A stretch of 64,000 bases of DNA from Spartobacteria bacterium (lineage in GTDB: Bacteria > Verrucomicrobiota > Verrucomicrobiia > Chthoniobacterales > UBA10450). Made by a program: the position numbers and the translations under genes. Shown here piece by piece: positions 34,093 through 42,319 of the stretch (position 1 is its first letter; the number at the start of each line of letters is the position of its first letter). The notes beneath the pieces are model-generated. The model made no database searches and was not told the DNA's origin. It saw nothing but the letters and a program-made list of their open reading frames with translations. The stretch is from NCBI GenBank assembly GCA_003134785.1, contig PLCN01000007.1:1-64000 (forward strand), given 5' to 3'.

Positions 34093-35607
34093 TTAGGCAC
34101 TTCGATCAGCGGAGAATCCTCCGCGCCAGGCGAAGTAAACCGGGATGCCGGTCAGGACGAGTAGATAACCGATGCCGGAAGTCGTGGGCGCGAGATAAGC
34201 GAGGTCGACGATCAAAAAGGCGGCGAGAAGAACGGAGATGATGGGAACGATTGGGTATCCCCAGGTCCGATAGGGGCGTTCGGCGGCGGCATTCTTTCGG
34301 CGTAGGACGATGACCGCTACAACCAGGAGCACGTAAAAGACAAGGTCGGCGGAGACGATGTATTCGAGTAACTGAGTGTAGACGTTGCCATAGCTGACCG
34401 CGCCGGTCGCCGGGTCGACGATCACAGTGCGAGGCAGAGTGAGAAAGGCGGCCCAAATTCCCTGCGCGATCAGCGCGGCGGCAGGAACACTTCGCGCATT
34501 GATGGTGCCGATGCGGCGGAAGAACAAACGGTCGCGCGCCATCGCGTAATAAACACGCGCGCCGGCCAGGATGAGCCCGTTGTTGCAGCCGAAGGTGGAA
34601 ATCATGATCGCGGCCGCCATCGCGAGCGCACCCGGATTGCCAAAGACGGAATTCATCGCGGCGACGGCTACGCGATTTTGCGGAGCGTGCTGGATTCCAT
34701 CGAGCGGCAGCGTCGCGACGTAAGCGAGGTTCGCGAGGAGGTAAAGCACGACGACCAATCCGCAGCCGGCTAGGAGCGCGCGAGAGAGATTGCGGCCGGG
34801 ATCCCGCACTTCACTTCCGATGAAGGTCACGTTCGTCCAGGCCGTTTGGGCGAAGAGCGGACCGACCATGGCTTTGCCAAAGAGCAACGCCAGCGCAAGC
34901 CCGCCGACGACGGTGAATCCAGGTTGCGCTAACTGCGGGCTCCAGCCGTTTTTCCACGAATCCCACCAGTCCCAGGAAAGCGCCGCGCTGTCCGCCTTCC
35001 AACCTAACGACAGGCCAATGACGATGAGCGCAAGAAGTGCCGCCGTTTTCGCGAAGGTAAAAGTGTTCTGGACAAACTTACCCGTCTCGAGGCCGCGCGT
35101 GTTTGTCCAGGTCAGCAATAGAATCAAGGCGACGGCTACGAGTTGTTCGGTGGAAAGACTGATGGCGTAGCCGCCGAAGAGATGCATTGGCCTAACGAGA
35201 AAATGATCCGTGGCGATAGCCGGCGCGAAGACCCCTACGAACTTCGCGAAGGCAATTGCCACCGCGGCGATGGTGCCCGTTTGGATGACGAGAAAGAGCG
35301 TCCAGCCGAAAAGAAAACCAAGCGAAGGGCCGTAGGCTTCGCGGAGGAAAACATAAACTCCGCCGGCGCGCGGCATCATCGCGGCCAGCTCCGAGCAGCA
35401 GAGGGCGCCCGTGATCGTCATCAAGCCGGCTACGGCCCAAGCCAGGAGCAGCCAGCCGGGCGCGCCGCTCAGCCGCGCGGATTCGGCCGAGGTAATGAAG
35501 ATGCCGGAGCCAATCATCGAGCCGACCACAATCATGGTCGCGTCGAGCGGGCCAAGACCGCGAACTAATTTCTGATTTTCGCCGCGCGATTGTTCAGCGT
35601 TTTGCAT
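34093..35607 (-). CDS. APC-superfamily amino-acid permease (LAT/SteT-like)
   Basis: 504 aa, about 12-13 membrane helices. The first helix contains the broken-helix substrate motif MIVVGSMIGSGIFITSAESA (unpaired GSGIF), and the family loop MPRAGGVYVFLREAYGPSLGFLFGW follows helix 2. FGCNNGLILAGARVYYAMARD is the helix 8-9 region. It imports or exchanges amino acids across the inner membrane; specificity cannot be read, although the LAT-like look suggests neutral amino acids or Ser/Thr exchange. Together with the downstream 5-oxoprolinase genes it suggests amino-acid or peptide salvage. Preceded by element B3. Confidence 0.88.
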   Translation of the reverse strand: MQNAEQSRGENQKLVRGLGPLDATMIVVGSMIGSGIFITSAESARLSGAPGWLLLAWAVAGLMTITGALCCSELAAMMPRAGGVYVFLREAYGPSLGFLFGWTLFLVIQTGTIAAVAIAFAKFVGVFAPAIATDHFLVRPMHLFGGYAISLSTEQLVAVALILLLTWTNTRGLETGKFVQNTFTFAKTAALLALIVIGLSLGWKADSAALSWDWWDSWKNGWSPQLAQPGFTVVGGLALALLFGKAMVGPLFAQTAWTNVTFIGSEVRDPGRNLSRALLAGCGLVVVLYLLANLAYVATLPLDGIQHAPQNRVAVAAMNSVFGNPGALAMAAAIMISTFGCNNGLILAGARVYYAMARDRLFFRRIGTINARSVPAAALIAQGIWAAFLTLPRTVIVDPATGAVSYGNVYTQLLEYIVSADLVFYVLLVVAVIVLRRKNAAAERPYRTWGYPIVPIISVLLAAFLIVDLAYLAPTTSGIGYLLVLTGIPVYFAWRGGFSADRSA

Positions 35608-35620
35608 GCGAGTCTAGATC

Positions 35621-35702
35621 TTTGGTAGGGCGAGACTCTGTCGAGCCGTCGGGTTGTGTAGCCGCGCTTTGATTCGGCTCGACAGAGTCTCGCCCTACCA
35701 AA
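35621..35702. repeat. Palindromic element B3
   Basis: TTTGGTAGGGCGAGACTCTGTCGAGCCG and its inverse, with a 27-bp loop, between pxpA and the permease gene (both minus strand). Confidence 0.9.
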
Positions 35703-35710
35703 AGAAATAT

Positions 35711-36466
35711 TCATGGCGGTGGAGCAGGCGCGGCGATCAGAACCTTTTCGAGTTCGAGGCGTTTCCGCAACTCGCGCACGAAGATGACCGCCTGCGGATT
35801 GTCGCCATGCACGCATACGGTGCCGGCCAAAACAGGAACATCCGTTCCATCTACGGCACGTACTTTCCCCTCGAGCAACATGCGGATAATGCGATCGGCG
35901 GCTTCGACCGGATCGTGCACAAACGCATCGGGGCGCGACCGCGGAACAAGCGAGCCACCCGCGAGATAATTGCGGTCGGCAAAAACTTCGGACGCGGTCT
36001 CTAGTCCAAGCTCAGTGGCAGCGTAATCGAGCTGGCTCCCGACCGGTGCGAAGAGGATTGCTTTCGCGTCGAGGGTGAAGATGGCATTCGCGATCACATC
36101 GGCCAGCGCCCGGTCGCGCACGGCCATATTGTAAAGTGCGCCATGAGGTTTGACGTGATTCATTCGCCCGCCCGCCGCGCGCGCCAGGGCTTGAAACGCT
36201 CCGACCTGATAAGCGACGTAGGAATAAACTTCAGCCGGTGGCATCGCCATTTCGGTACGGCCAAAGTTTTCGCGATCGGGGAAACTTGGATGCGCACCCA
36301 CCGCGACACCCCGTTGGAGTGCCGCTTGGATCGAAGCGAAAATCGAGGCCGGATCGCCGGCGTGAAAACCGCAAGCGATGTTCGCGGAGCTAACCAGATC
36401 GAGAATTTCCTCATCGTGCCCCGCGCCCTCGCCGAGATCGGAATTGAGATCGACGACGAGGTTCAT
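35711..36466 (-). CDS. pxpA: 5-oxoprolinase subunit A (LamB/YcsF family)
   Basis: 251 aa, full family length. Hallmarks: DLNSDLGEGAGHDEEIL, SANIACGFHAGDP, GVAVGAHPSFPDRENFGR, HVKPHGALYN and EVFADRNYLAGGSLVPR. PxpA acts with PxpB and PxpC to cleave 5-oxo-L-proline to glutamate at the expense of ATP in the cytoplasm. The start ATG overlaps the pxpC stop (ATGA), so the three genes are translationally coupled in the order B-C-A on the minus strand. Confidence 0.95.
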   Translation of the reverse strand: MNLVVDLNSDLGEGAGHDEEILDLVSSANIACGFHAGDPASIFASIQAALQRGVAVGAHPSFPDRENFGRTEMAMPPAEVYSYVAYQVGAFQALARAAGGRMNHVKPHGALYNMAVRDRALADVIANAIFTLDAKAILFAPVGSQLDYAATELGLETASEVFADRNYLAGGSLVPRSRPDAFVHDPVEAADRIIRMLLEGKVRAVDGTDVPVLAGTVCVHGDNPQAVIFVRELRKRLELEKVLIAAPAPPP

Positions 36467-37449
36467 GACCGTTGCAGGCTCAAGCCAACGCGGAAGCGCG
36501 CGAAATCATCCTCGCGTTCGCGCAAGAGCTGCTGCGCTTCGGCGAGCGAGACTTCGTGGAAACGAACGAGATCGCCGGCCCAAAGCTGCGCGGCAATCGG
36601 CAGGTCCACCGTAATCACGTGACCGATTTTCGGATAACCGCCGATGGTTTGGCAATCACCGAGCAAAAGAATCGGCTTTCCGTTCGGCGGAACTTGCAGT
36701 GTCCCCGGAGCGACCGCTTCCGAAAGCAGATCGCTTGCATTCACACGCTCCAAGTTCGATCCATCGAGCCGGGCGCCCATGCGATCGGAATCAAGCGTGA
36801 CCGTGAAGGGTTCGCCGACCAATGCCGTTTGGGCCGCGGGAGTAAAGCGCGTCCAATCCGGTCCACGCAGGATTCGCAGAAAACGGTCTCGTTGCGCCGT
36901 CGTGACCCAGGCGGACGACGCAGTCCACTCCGCAATTTTCCGGTCGCCAAACATCTCCGCCATGCGAGCTGGTGAGATCGCTGGATCTCCGAGCTGAAGC
37001 GTATCGCCATCGCGAAGCGTCCGCCCTTCATGGCCGCCGAAATTTCCGCGCAGATCGGTCGAGCGACTGCCGAGAACCAGTGGCACATCGATCCCGCCGG
37101 AAATCGCCAGCCATGCGCGTGAGCCCGCGTTCGGCGCGGTCATAATCAACTCTTCGCCCTTCGTGATCAGACCCGCATGACCCGGCGGAAGATCGGCGGC
37201 ACCAATCCGAACGGTGAACGCGCCACCACACCAGGCCACCACGCGCTGATCTTCAAACCGCAACCGCAGTTTCCCTAAAGTCGCTTCGAGACCGGCGGCG
37301 TTGTCTTCATTGCCGACCAACGCGTTTGCCACGCGCATCGCATGCGCGTCGAGCGCGCCTCCAATCGAAACACCGGATTGTCGGAAGCCCGCTCGACCCA
37401 GGTCCTGGACGGAGGTCAGAAAACCGGCGGACTGAATAAAGGCGTTCAC
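36463..37449 (-). CDS. pxpC: 5-oxoprolinase subunit C (KipA/biotin-dependent carboxyltransferase family)
   Basis: 328 aa from GTG 37449, chosen because it forms a GTGA overlap with the pxpB stop and fits the family start (NAFIQSAGFLTSVQDLGR); the open extension to 37578 lies within pxpB. Conserved pieces: GVSIGGALDAHAMRVANALVGN, YLAISGG-type segment (AWLAISGGIDVPLVLGSRST), DRMGARLDG and ILLLGDCQTIGGYPKIGHV. With PxpB it forms the part of 5-oxoprolinase thought to phosphorylate or position the substrate. Confidence 0.94.
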   Translation of the reverse strand: MNAFIQSAGFLTSVQDLGRAGFRQSGVSIGGALDAHAMRVANALVGNEDNAAGLEATLGKLRLRFEDQRVVAWCGGAFTVRIGAADLPPGHAGLITKGEELIMTAPNAGSRAWLAISGGIDVPLVLGSRSTDLRGNFGGHEGRTLRDGDTLQLGDPAISPARMAEMFGDRKIAEWTASSAWVTTAQRDRFLRILRGPDWTRFTPAAQTALVGEPFTVTLDSDRMGARLDGSNLERVNASDLLSEAVAPGTLQVPPNGKPILLLGDCQTIGGYPKIGHVITVDLPIAAQLWAGDLVRFHEVSLAEAQQLLREREDDFARFRVGLSLQRS

Positions 37450-38156
37450 GGCGAAAATGAATCGAATTCTTTCCTCGAAATTTCTCGGAACCGGACTCGA
37501 TCTCCTGCCTGAAGCATCGTGGGAGGGTCGCAGTGAACGTCGAACAACCGAAGCGGTGTGCGCCCGATCAAATTCCAACCGCCGGGCGAAGTTCGCGGAT
37601 AGATCCCCGTTTGCCCGCCGCCGATTCCAACCGAACCAGCGGGCACTTCCTTGCGTGGAGCGGCGCGCCGCGGGGTCGCGAGTTCCGGTGGCAGCCCGCT
37701 CAGAAACGGAAAGCCAGCGATGAATCCCACACAGCTAACACGATAAGCCCCGCTCGCATGCCGGCGGATTACTTCGGCCTCAGCCAGATCAGTCACCCGA
37801 GCCACATCACCGAGATCGGGCGCCAACCCGCGATCGTAACAAACCGGAATCTCGATCAGCGGCGCTTCGATTTCGGCTTCGTTTTCAAAAGATGACGCGT
37901 TTAAGATGCTCTGGATTTTTGCGCTGAGAAAATCGAACGGCGCTTGATCGGAATCGGCGGATTCGATTCGGGCCGGATCATAAAAAACCCCGATCGTTGT
38001 GTAGGCAGGCGCCAGCTCGGTCACGCCCGGAATTGCCGCGGCCTTGAGATAGCCGAGAGCGGCAAGCACCGCATTCAAGGACGCTTCAGGATCACGCGCA
38101 AAATCATCGACGACGCGTATGATCAGCGCGGAGTCTCCGAGCGGCTCGATTCGCAT
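37446..38156 (-). CDS. pxpB: 5-oxoprolinase subunit B (KipI family)
   Basis: 236 aa. MRIEPLGDSALIIRV at the start, IPGVTELAPAYTTIGVFYDP, IPVCYD, then GFIAGFPFLSGLPPELATPRR and PAGSVGIGGGQTGIYPRTSPGGWNLIGRTPLRLFD, all KipI/PxpB signatures. First gene of the coupled pxpBCA set. The KipI name comes from a Bacillus kinase inhibitor; context here supports the 5-oxoprolinase role. Confidence 0.95.
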   Translation of the reverse strand: MRIEPLGDSALIIRVVDDFARDPEASLNAVLAALGYLKAAAIPGVTELAPAYTTIGVFYDPARIESADSDQAPFDFLSAKIQSILNASSFENEAEIEAPLIEIPVCYDRGLAPDLGDVARVTDLAEAEVIRRHASGAYRVSCVGFIAGFPFLSGLPPELATPRRAAPRKEVPAGSVGIGGGQTGIYPRTSPGGWNLIGRTPLRLFDVHCDPPTMLQAGDRVRFREISRKEFDSFSP

Positions 38157-38181
38157 GATTGCGTACTGTAGCGGCGGCCGT

Positions 38182-38466
38182 CTATCGCTGCACTGCGTTA
38201 CCGGACGAGTCTTCCGCCGAAACCGCCACAGCCACGTCCTTCACCGATTCCTTAATCTTTTCGACCGAAGGATGAACCTCTCGAAGCATATCATGCTCCG
38301 CCTCGGATAACTGCTCGATCCGTTTCGTTACGGCGTGCAACTCCTGCAGCATGGTTTCCTGACGGGAGGAGAGCCGATGCATCCACCAGAAGCAGACCAC
38401 CCAACAGCCGGTGCCGACCCAGCCGAGGATAAGTGCGATTGTCTGCATATCGAAGCGCGTGTTCAT
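38182..38466 (-). CDS. Small membrane protein with coiled coil
   Basis: 94 aa. One membrane helix near the N-terminus (IALILGWVGTGCWVVCFWWM, about 10-29), followed by a heptad-like charged helix (RQETMLQELHAVTKRIEQLSEAEHDMLREVHPSVEK). The family is not recognised. It lies 25 bp upstream of pxpB on the same strand and may be co-transcribed with pxpBCA, but no functional link is evident. Confidence 0.6.
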   Translation of the reverse strand: MNTRFDMQTIALILGWVGTGCWVVCFWWMHRLSSRQETMLQELHAVTKRIEQLSEAEHDMLREVHPSVEKIKESVKDVAVAVSAEDSSGNAVQR

Positions 38467-38557
38467 GCAGCGATCCTCGCTCGTGATTTGATATGTCGTC
38501 TCATCCGGATAAGAGGAAGGGAATTAATCGCCGCGCTTTGCGCGAAAGCCAACTCCA

Positions 38558-39169
38558 ATGAACTGCCTCATCCCCCTCGCCATGAACCTCGCGGGAATGC
38601 TCTTGATCTATTCGCTGATGGCTCTGGCACTCGCCCGGCTGAGCTGGCGCGGGCGCGGCATCGTCCCCCCACTCGCGACGATAATGATCGCTGGTCTTTT
38701 TTGGAGCGCACCAGCAACCCTGGCTGGAAAAATCTTCGGCCCGGTTTCCTACTCGCTCTGGTTTGGCAACTGGCTCATCTCCGGGTTCAGCGTCGTCATC
38801 CTTTGTCAGACCGTGCGCTGGATTCCGCGACAACTGGAAGATACGGCGCGGCTCGATGGATGTGGCTGGTTCGGGACCTATTATCATATCGTTTTACCAC
38901 TCGTTAGGCGCGAGCTTGCGCTAATCGCGTTTTTGACCTTGATGGGAACATCAGGCCTGTGTTGGGCCGCTCTCACCATGCGTGGTGGCCCCTATGCCTT
39001 TCAGCCGCCATGGTTCGCCTGGTTGTCGCCGATCTCGATCGACGGCGAATCCAATCCAACCCTGGCCCTCTTTCTGGGCGAGATCGTCGCCAGCTCCATA
39101 GTCTTAACCCTGCCGGTGATGTTGGTCTTCCTTTTCGCGAAACGTGCTCTGTCCCCGTCACCGCGCTAG
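38558..39169 (+). CDS. Orphan ABC-transporter permease (MalG-like EAA loop)
   Basis: 203 aa with about five to six membrane helices. The cytoplasmic coupling loop reads RQLEDTARLDGCGWFGTYYHIVLP, an EAA motif of binding-protein-dependent importers (E.A.lDG...f..i.LP). It is short compared with the usual 270-280 aa because the N-terminal helix and periplasmic loop are reduced. No ATPase, second permease or binding protein is next to it, so it is either a relic or works with subunits encoded elsewhere. Flanked by unrelated genes on the opposite strand. Confidence 0.7.
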   Translation: MNCLIPLAMNLAGMLLIYSLMALALARLSWRGRGIVPPLATIMIAGLFWSAPATLAGKIFGPVSYSLWFGNWLISGFSVVILCQTVRWIPRQLEDTARLDGCGWFGTYYHIVLPLVRRELALIAFLTLMGTSGLCWAALTMRGGPYAFQPPWFAWLSPISIDGESNPTLALFLGEIVASSIVLTLPVMLVFLFAKRALSPSPR

Positions 39170-39237
39170 GATGCCAGATAGGAGCGATTGACCCCAATCG
39201 CCCGCGGTCGGTTCGGCGAACCGCCCTTACTTCCCCG

Positions 39238-39837
39238 TCAGTTCAGGTGGATCGCTTCGATCTGAATATCGACTGCGACATCGTTCCCGATCATCGAGAC
39301 GGCTTCGATGCTCCTGCTCCATGCTAGTCCAAACTCGCTGCGTTTGATCGGCGCTGTCGTGATGCGCCAACGGCTAGTTTGATTTTCGGCCGCTCCGAGC
39401 AATTGCGCGTGAAGTGTGATCGTGCGCGTCACGCCATGCATTGTCAGATCTCCAATGATGTCGCCGGAGCTCGGACCAGTCTGCTTCACGCGGCGGCTTT
39501 TGAAGGTGATCTCCGGATATTTGCCGACGTTAAAAAAATCGTCGCCGCGCAGATGCTCGTCGCGCTTCGCAATCGCGGTGTCGATACTCGCCGCCTGAAT
39601 CGTGGCGATGACGGAGGATTTTTCCTGATGCTCCCGATTGACTTCGATTGTTCCGCTGAACTTCGTGAACTTGCCTTTGGCAGTTCCGAGCATATGTCGA
39701 ACCTTGAAGTCAATCGTGGACTGTGCCAGATCGGATTTGAAAGTCTCGTTCGCGCGAACGCTGGAGATACCGACGGCCAGAGACAGGCCGGCCGCGAGCA
39801 GCAGAGTAGACGTTTTCACAGGCAAAGGTCGTTCCAC
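39238..39837 (-). CDS. YceI-family periplasmic protein
   Basis: 199 aa with signal peptide (TSTLLLAAGLSLAVGISSVRA). The YceI lipocalin-like barrel is clear: STIDFKVRHMLGTAKGKFTKFSGTIEV, ASIDTAIAKRDEHLRGDDFFNVGKYPEITFKS, GDLTMHGVTRTITL and RSEFGLAWSR. Family members bind polyisoprenoid or similar lipids in a hydrophobic tunnel and occur in the periplasm. The ligand here is unknown. Stands alone; an element of family A follows on its 5' side. Confidence 0.92.
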   Translation of the reverse strand: MERPLPVKTSTLLLAAGLSLAVGISSVRANETFKSDLAQSTIDFKVRHMLGTAKGKFTKFSGTIEVNREHQEKSSVIATIQAASIDTAIAKRDEHLRGDDFFNVGKYPEITFKSRRVKQTGPSSGDIIGDLTMHGVTRTITLHAQLLGAAENQTSRWRITTAPIKRSEFGLAWSRSIEAVSMIGNDVAVDIQIEAIHLN

Positions 39838-39920
39838 CGTCCATCCCGTGGCAAATCGGCGAAGGTAACAGCGGCGTTACCTTGCGAGTTAGACAGACCG
39901 ACGACGAGTCAAAGCGCTTT

Positions 39921-40056
39921 TTGTAGCCGCTTCGCTGCGAAGCGCGGTAGATGCGTCGCATTCAATCGTCCACCCGCCTTAGCCTTGGGGCCAACCAACA
40001 CGCCGCCCACCCGCCTCCGCCTCGCTTCGGCGCGGCAAGCAGGGCGGCAGCTACAG
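39921..40056. repeat. Palindromic element A4
   Basis: Left end TTGTAGCCGCTTCGCTGCGAAGCG, right end GCAGGGCGGCAGCTACAG; 136 bp, the longest of family A. Its right end contains the recO stop codon (CTG-TAG). Confidence 0.8.
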
Positions 40057-40599
40057 AAGCGCCGCGAGTGCCTTGCGCAAGTCCGCGCGCGAGCTCGGCA
40101 GCCGCCCGAAGAGATTTGCCAGCGCCATCGCGGGATCGCTCTTGAGCATCTTGGTGTCGTGGACGCCGGCGATTCGCGCCAGCTCAGTTTCGAAGTGGAG
40201 CATCGCGCGAAGGTTCGGGTCCTTCGCGCTCAGATAAGTGAAAGCGCGCCGAAGCAGCGCGAATAGCTCCGGCTCGTGATGGTCGGACTCGGTGCAGATC
40301 TCGATCAACTCCACGAAATAAGATGCGGCCTGCGTCCGCCGAAAATTTTCGCGAATACCGCCGAAAGGATTCTTCAACGCAACTTCCGTCAGCGTATGCA
40401 AGTTCGACTTCCTGCTGCGCGCGATCTGGATTTCTGCTTCGAAGAACAGATCCAGTTTTCCCGCGAATGGACTTTTCGCGCGCCGGGCGCCGCGCGCGAC
40501 GGTCTGGATGCAGCCTAACGATTCCGTGCACCACGAGATGATAAGACTCGTGTCGCTCAGCTTTCGCTTACGAAGCAGAATGGCCGTGGTACTTTCCAT
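40051..40599 (-). CDS. recO: DNA repair protein RecO, short form
   Basis: 182 aa from ATG 40599 (TTG 40608 possible). The N-terminal OB fold is recognisable: TTAILLRKRKLSDTSLIISWCTESLGCIQTVARGARR, SPFAGKLDLFFEAEI. Helical RecO_C follows (RTQAASYFVELIEICTE...FALLRRAF, MLHFETELARIAG). Typical RecO is about 240 residues and carries a Cys cluster after this point; here that part is missing and the protein ends RKALAALL. RecO loads RecA with RecR and anneals single strands. The last two codons plus stop (CTT CTG TAG) come from element A4, so a 3' truncation by the element is possible, though a natural short form cannot be excluded. Confidence 0.8.
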   Translation of the reverse strand: MESTTAILLRKRKLSDTSLIISWCTESLGCIQTVARGARRAKSPFAGKLDLFFEAEIQIARSRKSNLHTLTEVALKNPFGGIRENFRRTQAASYFVELIEICTESDHHEPELFALLRRAFTYLSAKDPNLRAMLHFETELARIAGVHDTKMLKSDPAMALANLFGRLPSSRADLRKALAALL

Positions 40600-40613
40600 C
40601 GACGGCAAAGGAA

Positions 40614-40674
40614 TAGACAGGATTAACGGGATTCACAGATTGGTTCTCCTCATCCTGTTAATCCTGTCTGTCTA
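40614..40674. repeat. Palindromic element F1
   Basis: AGACAGGATTAACGGGAT and, inverted, ATCCTGTTAATCCTGTCTGTCT around a 20-bp loop. The AGGATTAAC motif is related to the CCGCGGAT/CACGGAT repeats at 51204 and 53268 in style (short GGAT units). Confidence 0.75.
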
Positions 40675-40723
40675 AATTCGATGTTGTTCCAACAGTTTCG
40701 ACGAGGCGAAATAAACGCGGCAG

Positions 40724-42286
40724 TCAATCCCACTTCTTCATCTTCGGCCAAAGCGCTGGCAGAGGAGCGTTCAGGTCGCGGCAGACAAAGATTTGGAAGT
40801 GCTCGTCGCGCCGCGAGTACGGATGGTAGGTTCGGCCAGCGGACTCCACGCTGGCGAAGTGTTCTCGATCACCCGTGCCATCGCTGCCGAGCACGATCAC
40901 GCTTTCGCCGGTGTAATCGCGCGGGCCCCAATACCAATAGTTTTGATGATTGCTGATCGCCTTCGGCAGCCCGTATTTTTTCCCGAAGAAATCGATCGCT
41001 CCCGCCTGGCCGTAACTGTTGGCAAAGATCGCGGTCACCGCGCGTTGCTCGGGCGGCAGCGCGTTATAGACGCGCGCCACTTCCCGCGCCATTTCCTTCC
41101 AGCCAAACTCATCGGCGAAATATTGCGGCAAGGGACCAGTCGGCTGGTTCTCGGCCTTGGGCGGCTCGAGCCCGATCGCTTTTTGATAACGGATATAAGT
41201 CTCGGCGCGCAGAACGGGCGACACCGTTGGCGCAAGCAAACAAGTCGCGGCCACGATCAACCCAACGTAAATGCCGCGGCTCCACCGGGCCCTTTCGCGA
41301 GTCATCTTTTCAAACGCGATCGCGCCGGCCGCGAAGAGCATTGGATATGCGGCGGAGAGATAATAATTTTTCCCTTTCAAAACAATGAAGGCGCCAAGCA
41401 TTAAGACATAAGTCCAACCGAGGATCCGATAGCGGCTGCCATCCCGATTCAAGAACAGCCAGCCAATACCGCCGAGCCAGAGCGGAAACAGAATCGGATT
41501 CATCAGCATGGCTTGGTCCGCGACGAAAGCGATCGGACCGCGCACCACGTCTCGTCCAGTGCCGCGAATATTCTGCATTAATTCGAGGAACGGAAAGTTG
41601 TGCCGAATCAGCCAGATCAAGTTTGGGAGAAAGATCAGGAGCGAGCAAAAAGCTCCGAGCCAGATCCAGGCGTTCGAGAGAAAACGGCGCTGCGGTGTGA
41701 GGAGCAACGCAACAAAAACCGCCAGGGCGAAAAAGGCAGTGGTGTATTTATTTTCCATCCCGAGCCCGAGGAGAACGCCGAACCAAAGCCAGTAATGCGG
41801 GTCGCTTCGATTGATCGCGCGGACGATGCACCAGACACATCCGAGCCAGATGAGCGGCTCGAAGGCGTTCATTGTCATCCAATGATGGAGCAGCAGGTAA
41901 ACGGGAGCGGCTATGACCGCGAGGGCCGCGAGGGCCTGGGCAAAAACACCCCCGCCCATTTCGCGCGCCAGCTTTCCGGTTAACCAAACCGTCGCGGCGC
42001 CCGCGAGCGCAGGCAGCAGACGCAAGCCGATGAGCGATTCGCCGAAAAGGTGGCGCGCAATCCAAGTGATGAAAGCGATCAGCGGCGGCTGATCGACGTA
42101 ACCGAAATCCAGATGCTCGGAGCAGGCGAGATAATACAGCTCGTCGCGAAAAATTCCGTAACGGCCGGCGGTGAGAAGATGAAAAATAAATTTTGCGGCC
42201 GCCAGTAACAACACGATGCCAGGACCGGAAAGAAAACCCGAAGCGGCGGGCGGTCCGGCACGCGTGAGGTGAATCGCCCTTTCCAT
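40724..42286 (-). CDS. GT-C glycosyltransferase, family 39/PMT_2-like
   Basis: 520 aa, about 10-11 membrane helices. The first periplasmic loop has the catalytic-type acid motif FRDELYYLACSEHLDFGYVDQPPLIAF (DE and D in the family positions), followed by LRLLPALAGAATVWLTGKLAREMGG and a second-loop VLLHHWMTMNAFEP, typical of ArnT/PMT_2 relatives. A soluble periplasmic C-terminal domain starts near residue 370. It should transfer a sugar from a polyprenyl-phosphate donor to a lipid or protein acceptor outside the inner membrane. Donor and acceptor are not predictable. Confidence 0.85.
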   Translation of the reverse strand: MERAIHLTRAGPPAASGFLSGPGIVLLLAAAKFIFHLLTAGRYGIFRDELYYLACSEHLDFGYVDQPPLIAFITWIARHLFGESLIGLRLLPALAGAATVWLTGKLAREMGGGVFAQALAALAVIAAPVYLLLHHWMTMNAFEPLIWLGCVWCIVRAINRSDPHYWLWFGVLLGLGMENKYTTAFFALAVFVALLLTPQRRFLSNAWIWLGAFCSLLIFLPNLIWLIRHNFPFLELMQNIRGTGRDVVRGPIAFVADQAMLMNPILFPLWLGGIGWLFLNRDGSRYRILGWTYVLMLGAFIVLKGKNYYLSAAYPMLFAAGAIAFEKMTRERARWSRGIYVGLIVAATCLLAPTVSPVLRAETYIRYQKAIGLEPPKAENQPTGPLPQYFADEFGWKEMAREVARVYNALPPEQRAVTAIFANSYGQAGAIDFFGKKYGLPKAISNHQNYWYWGPRDYTGESVIVLGSDGTGDREHFASVESAGRTYHPYSRRDEHFQIFVCRDLNAPLPALWPKMKKWD

Positions 42287-42319
42287 GTCAGTGGCGCGGT
42301 CGGTGAAAACGCGAGGCCG

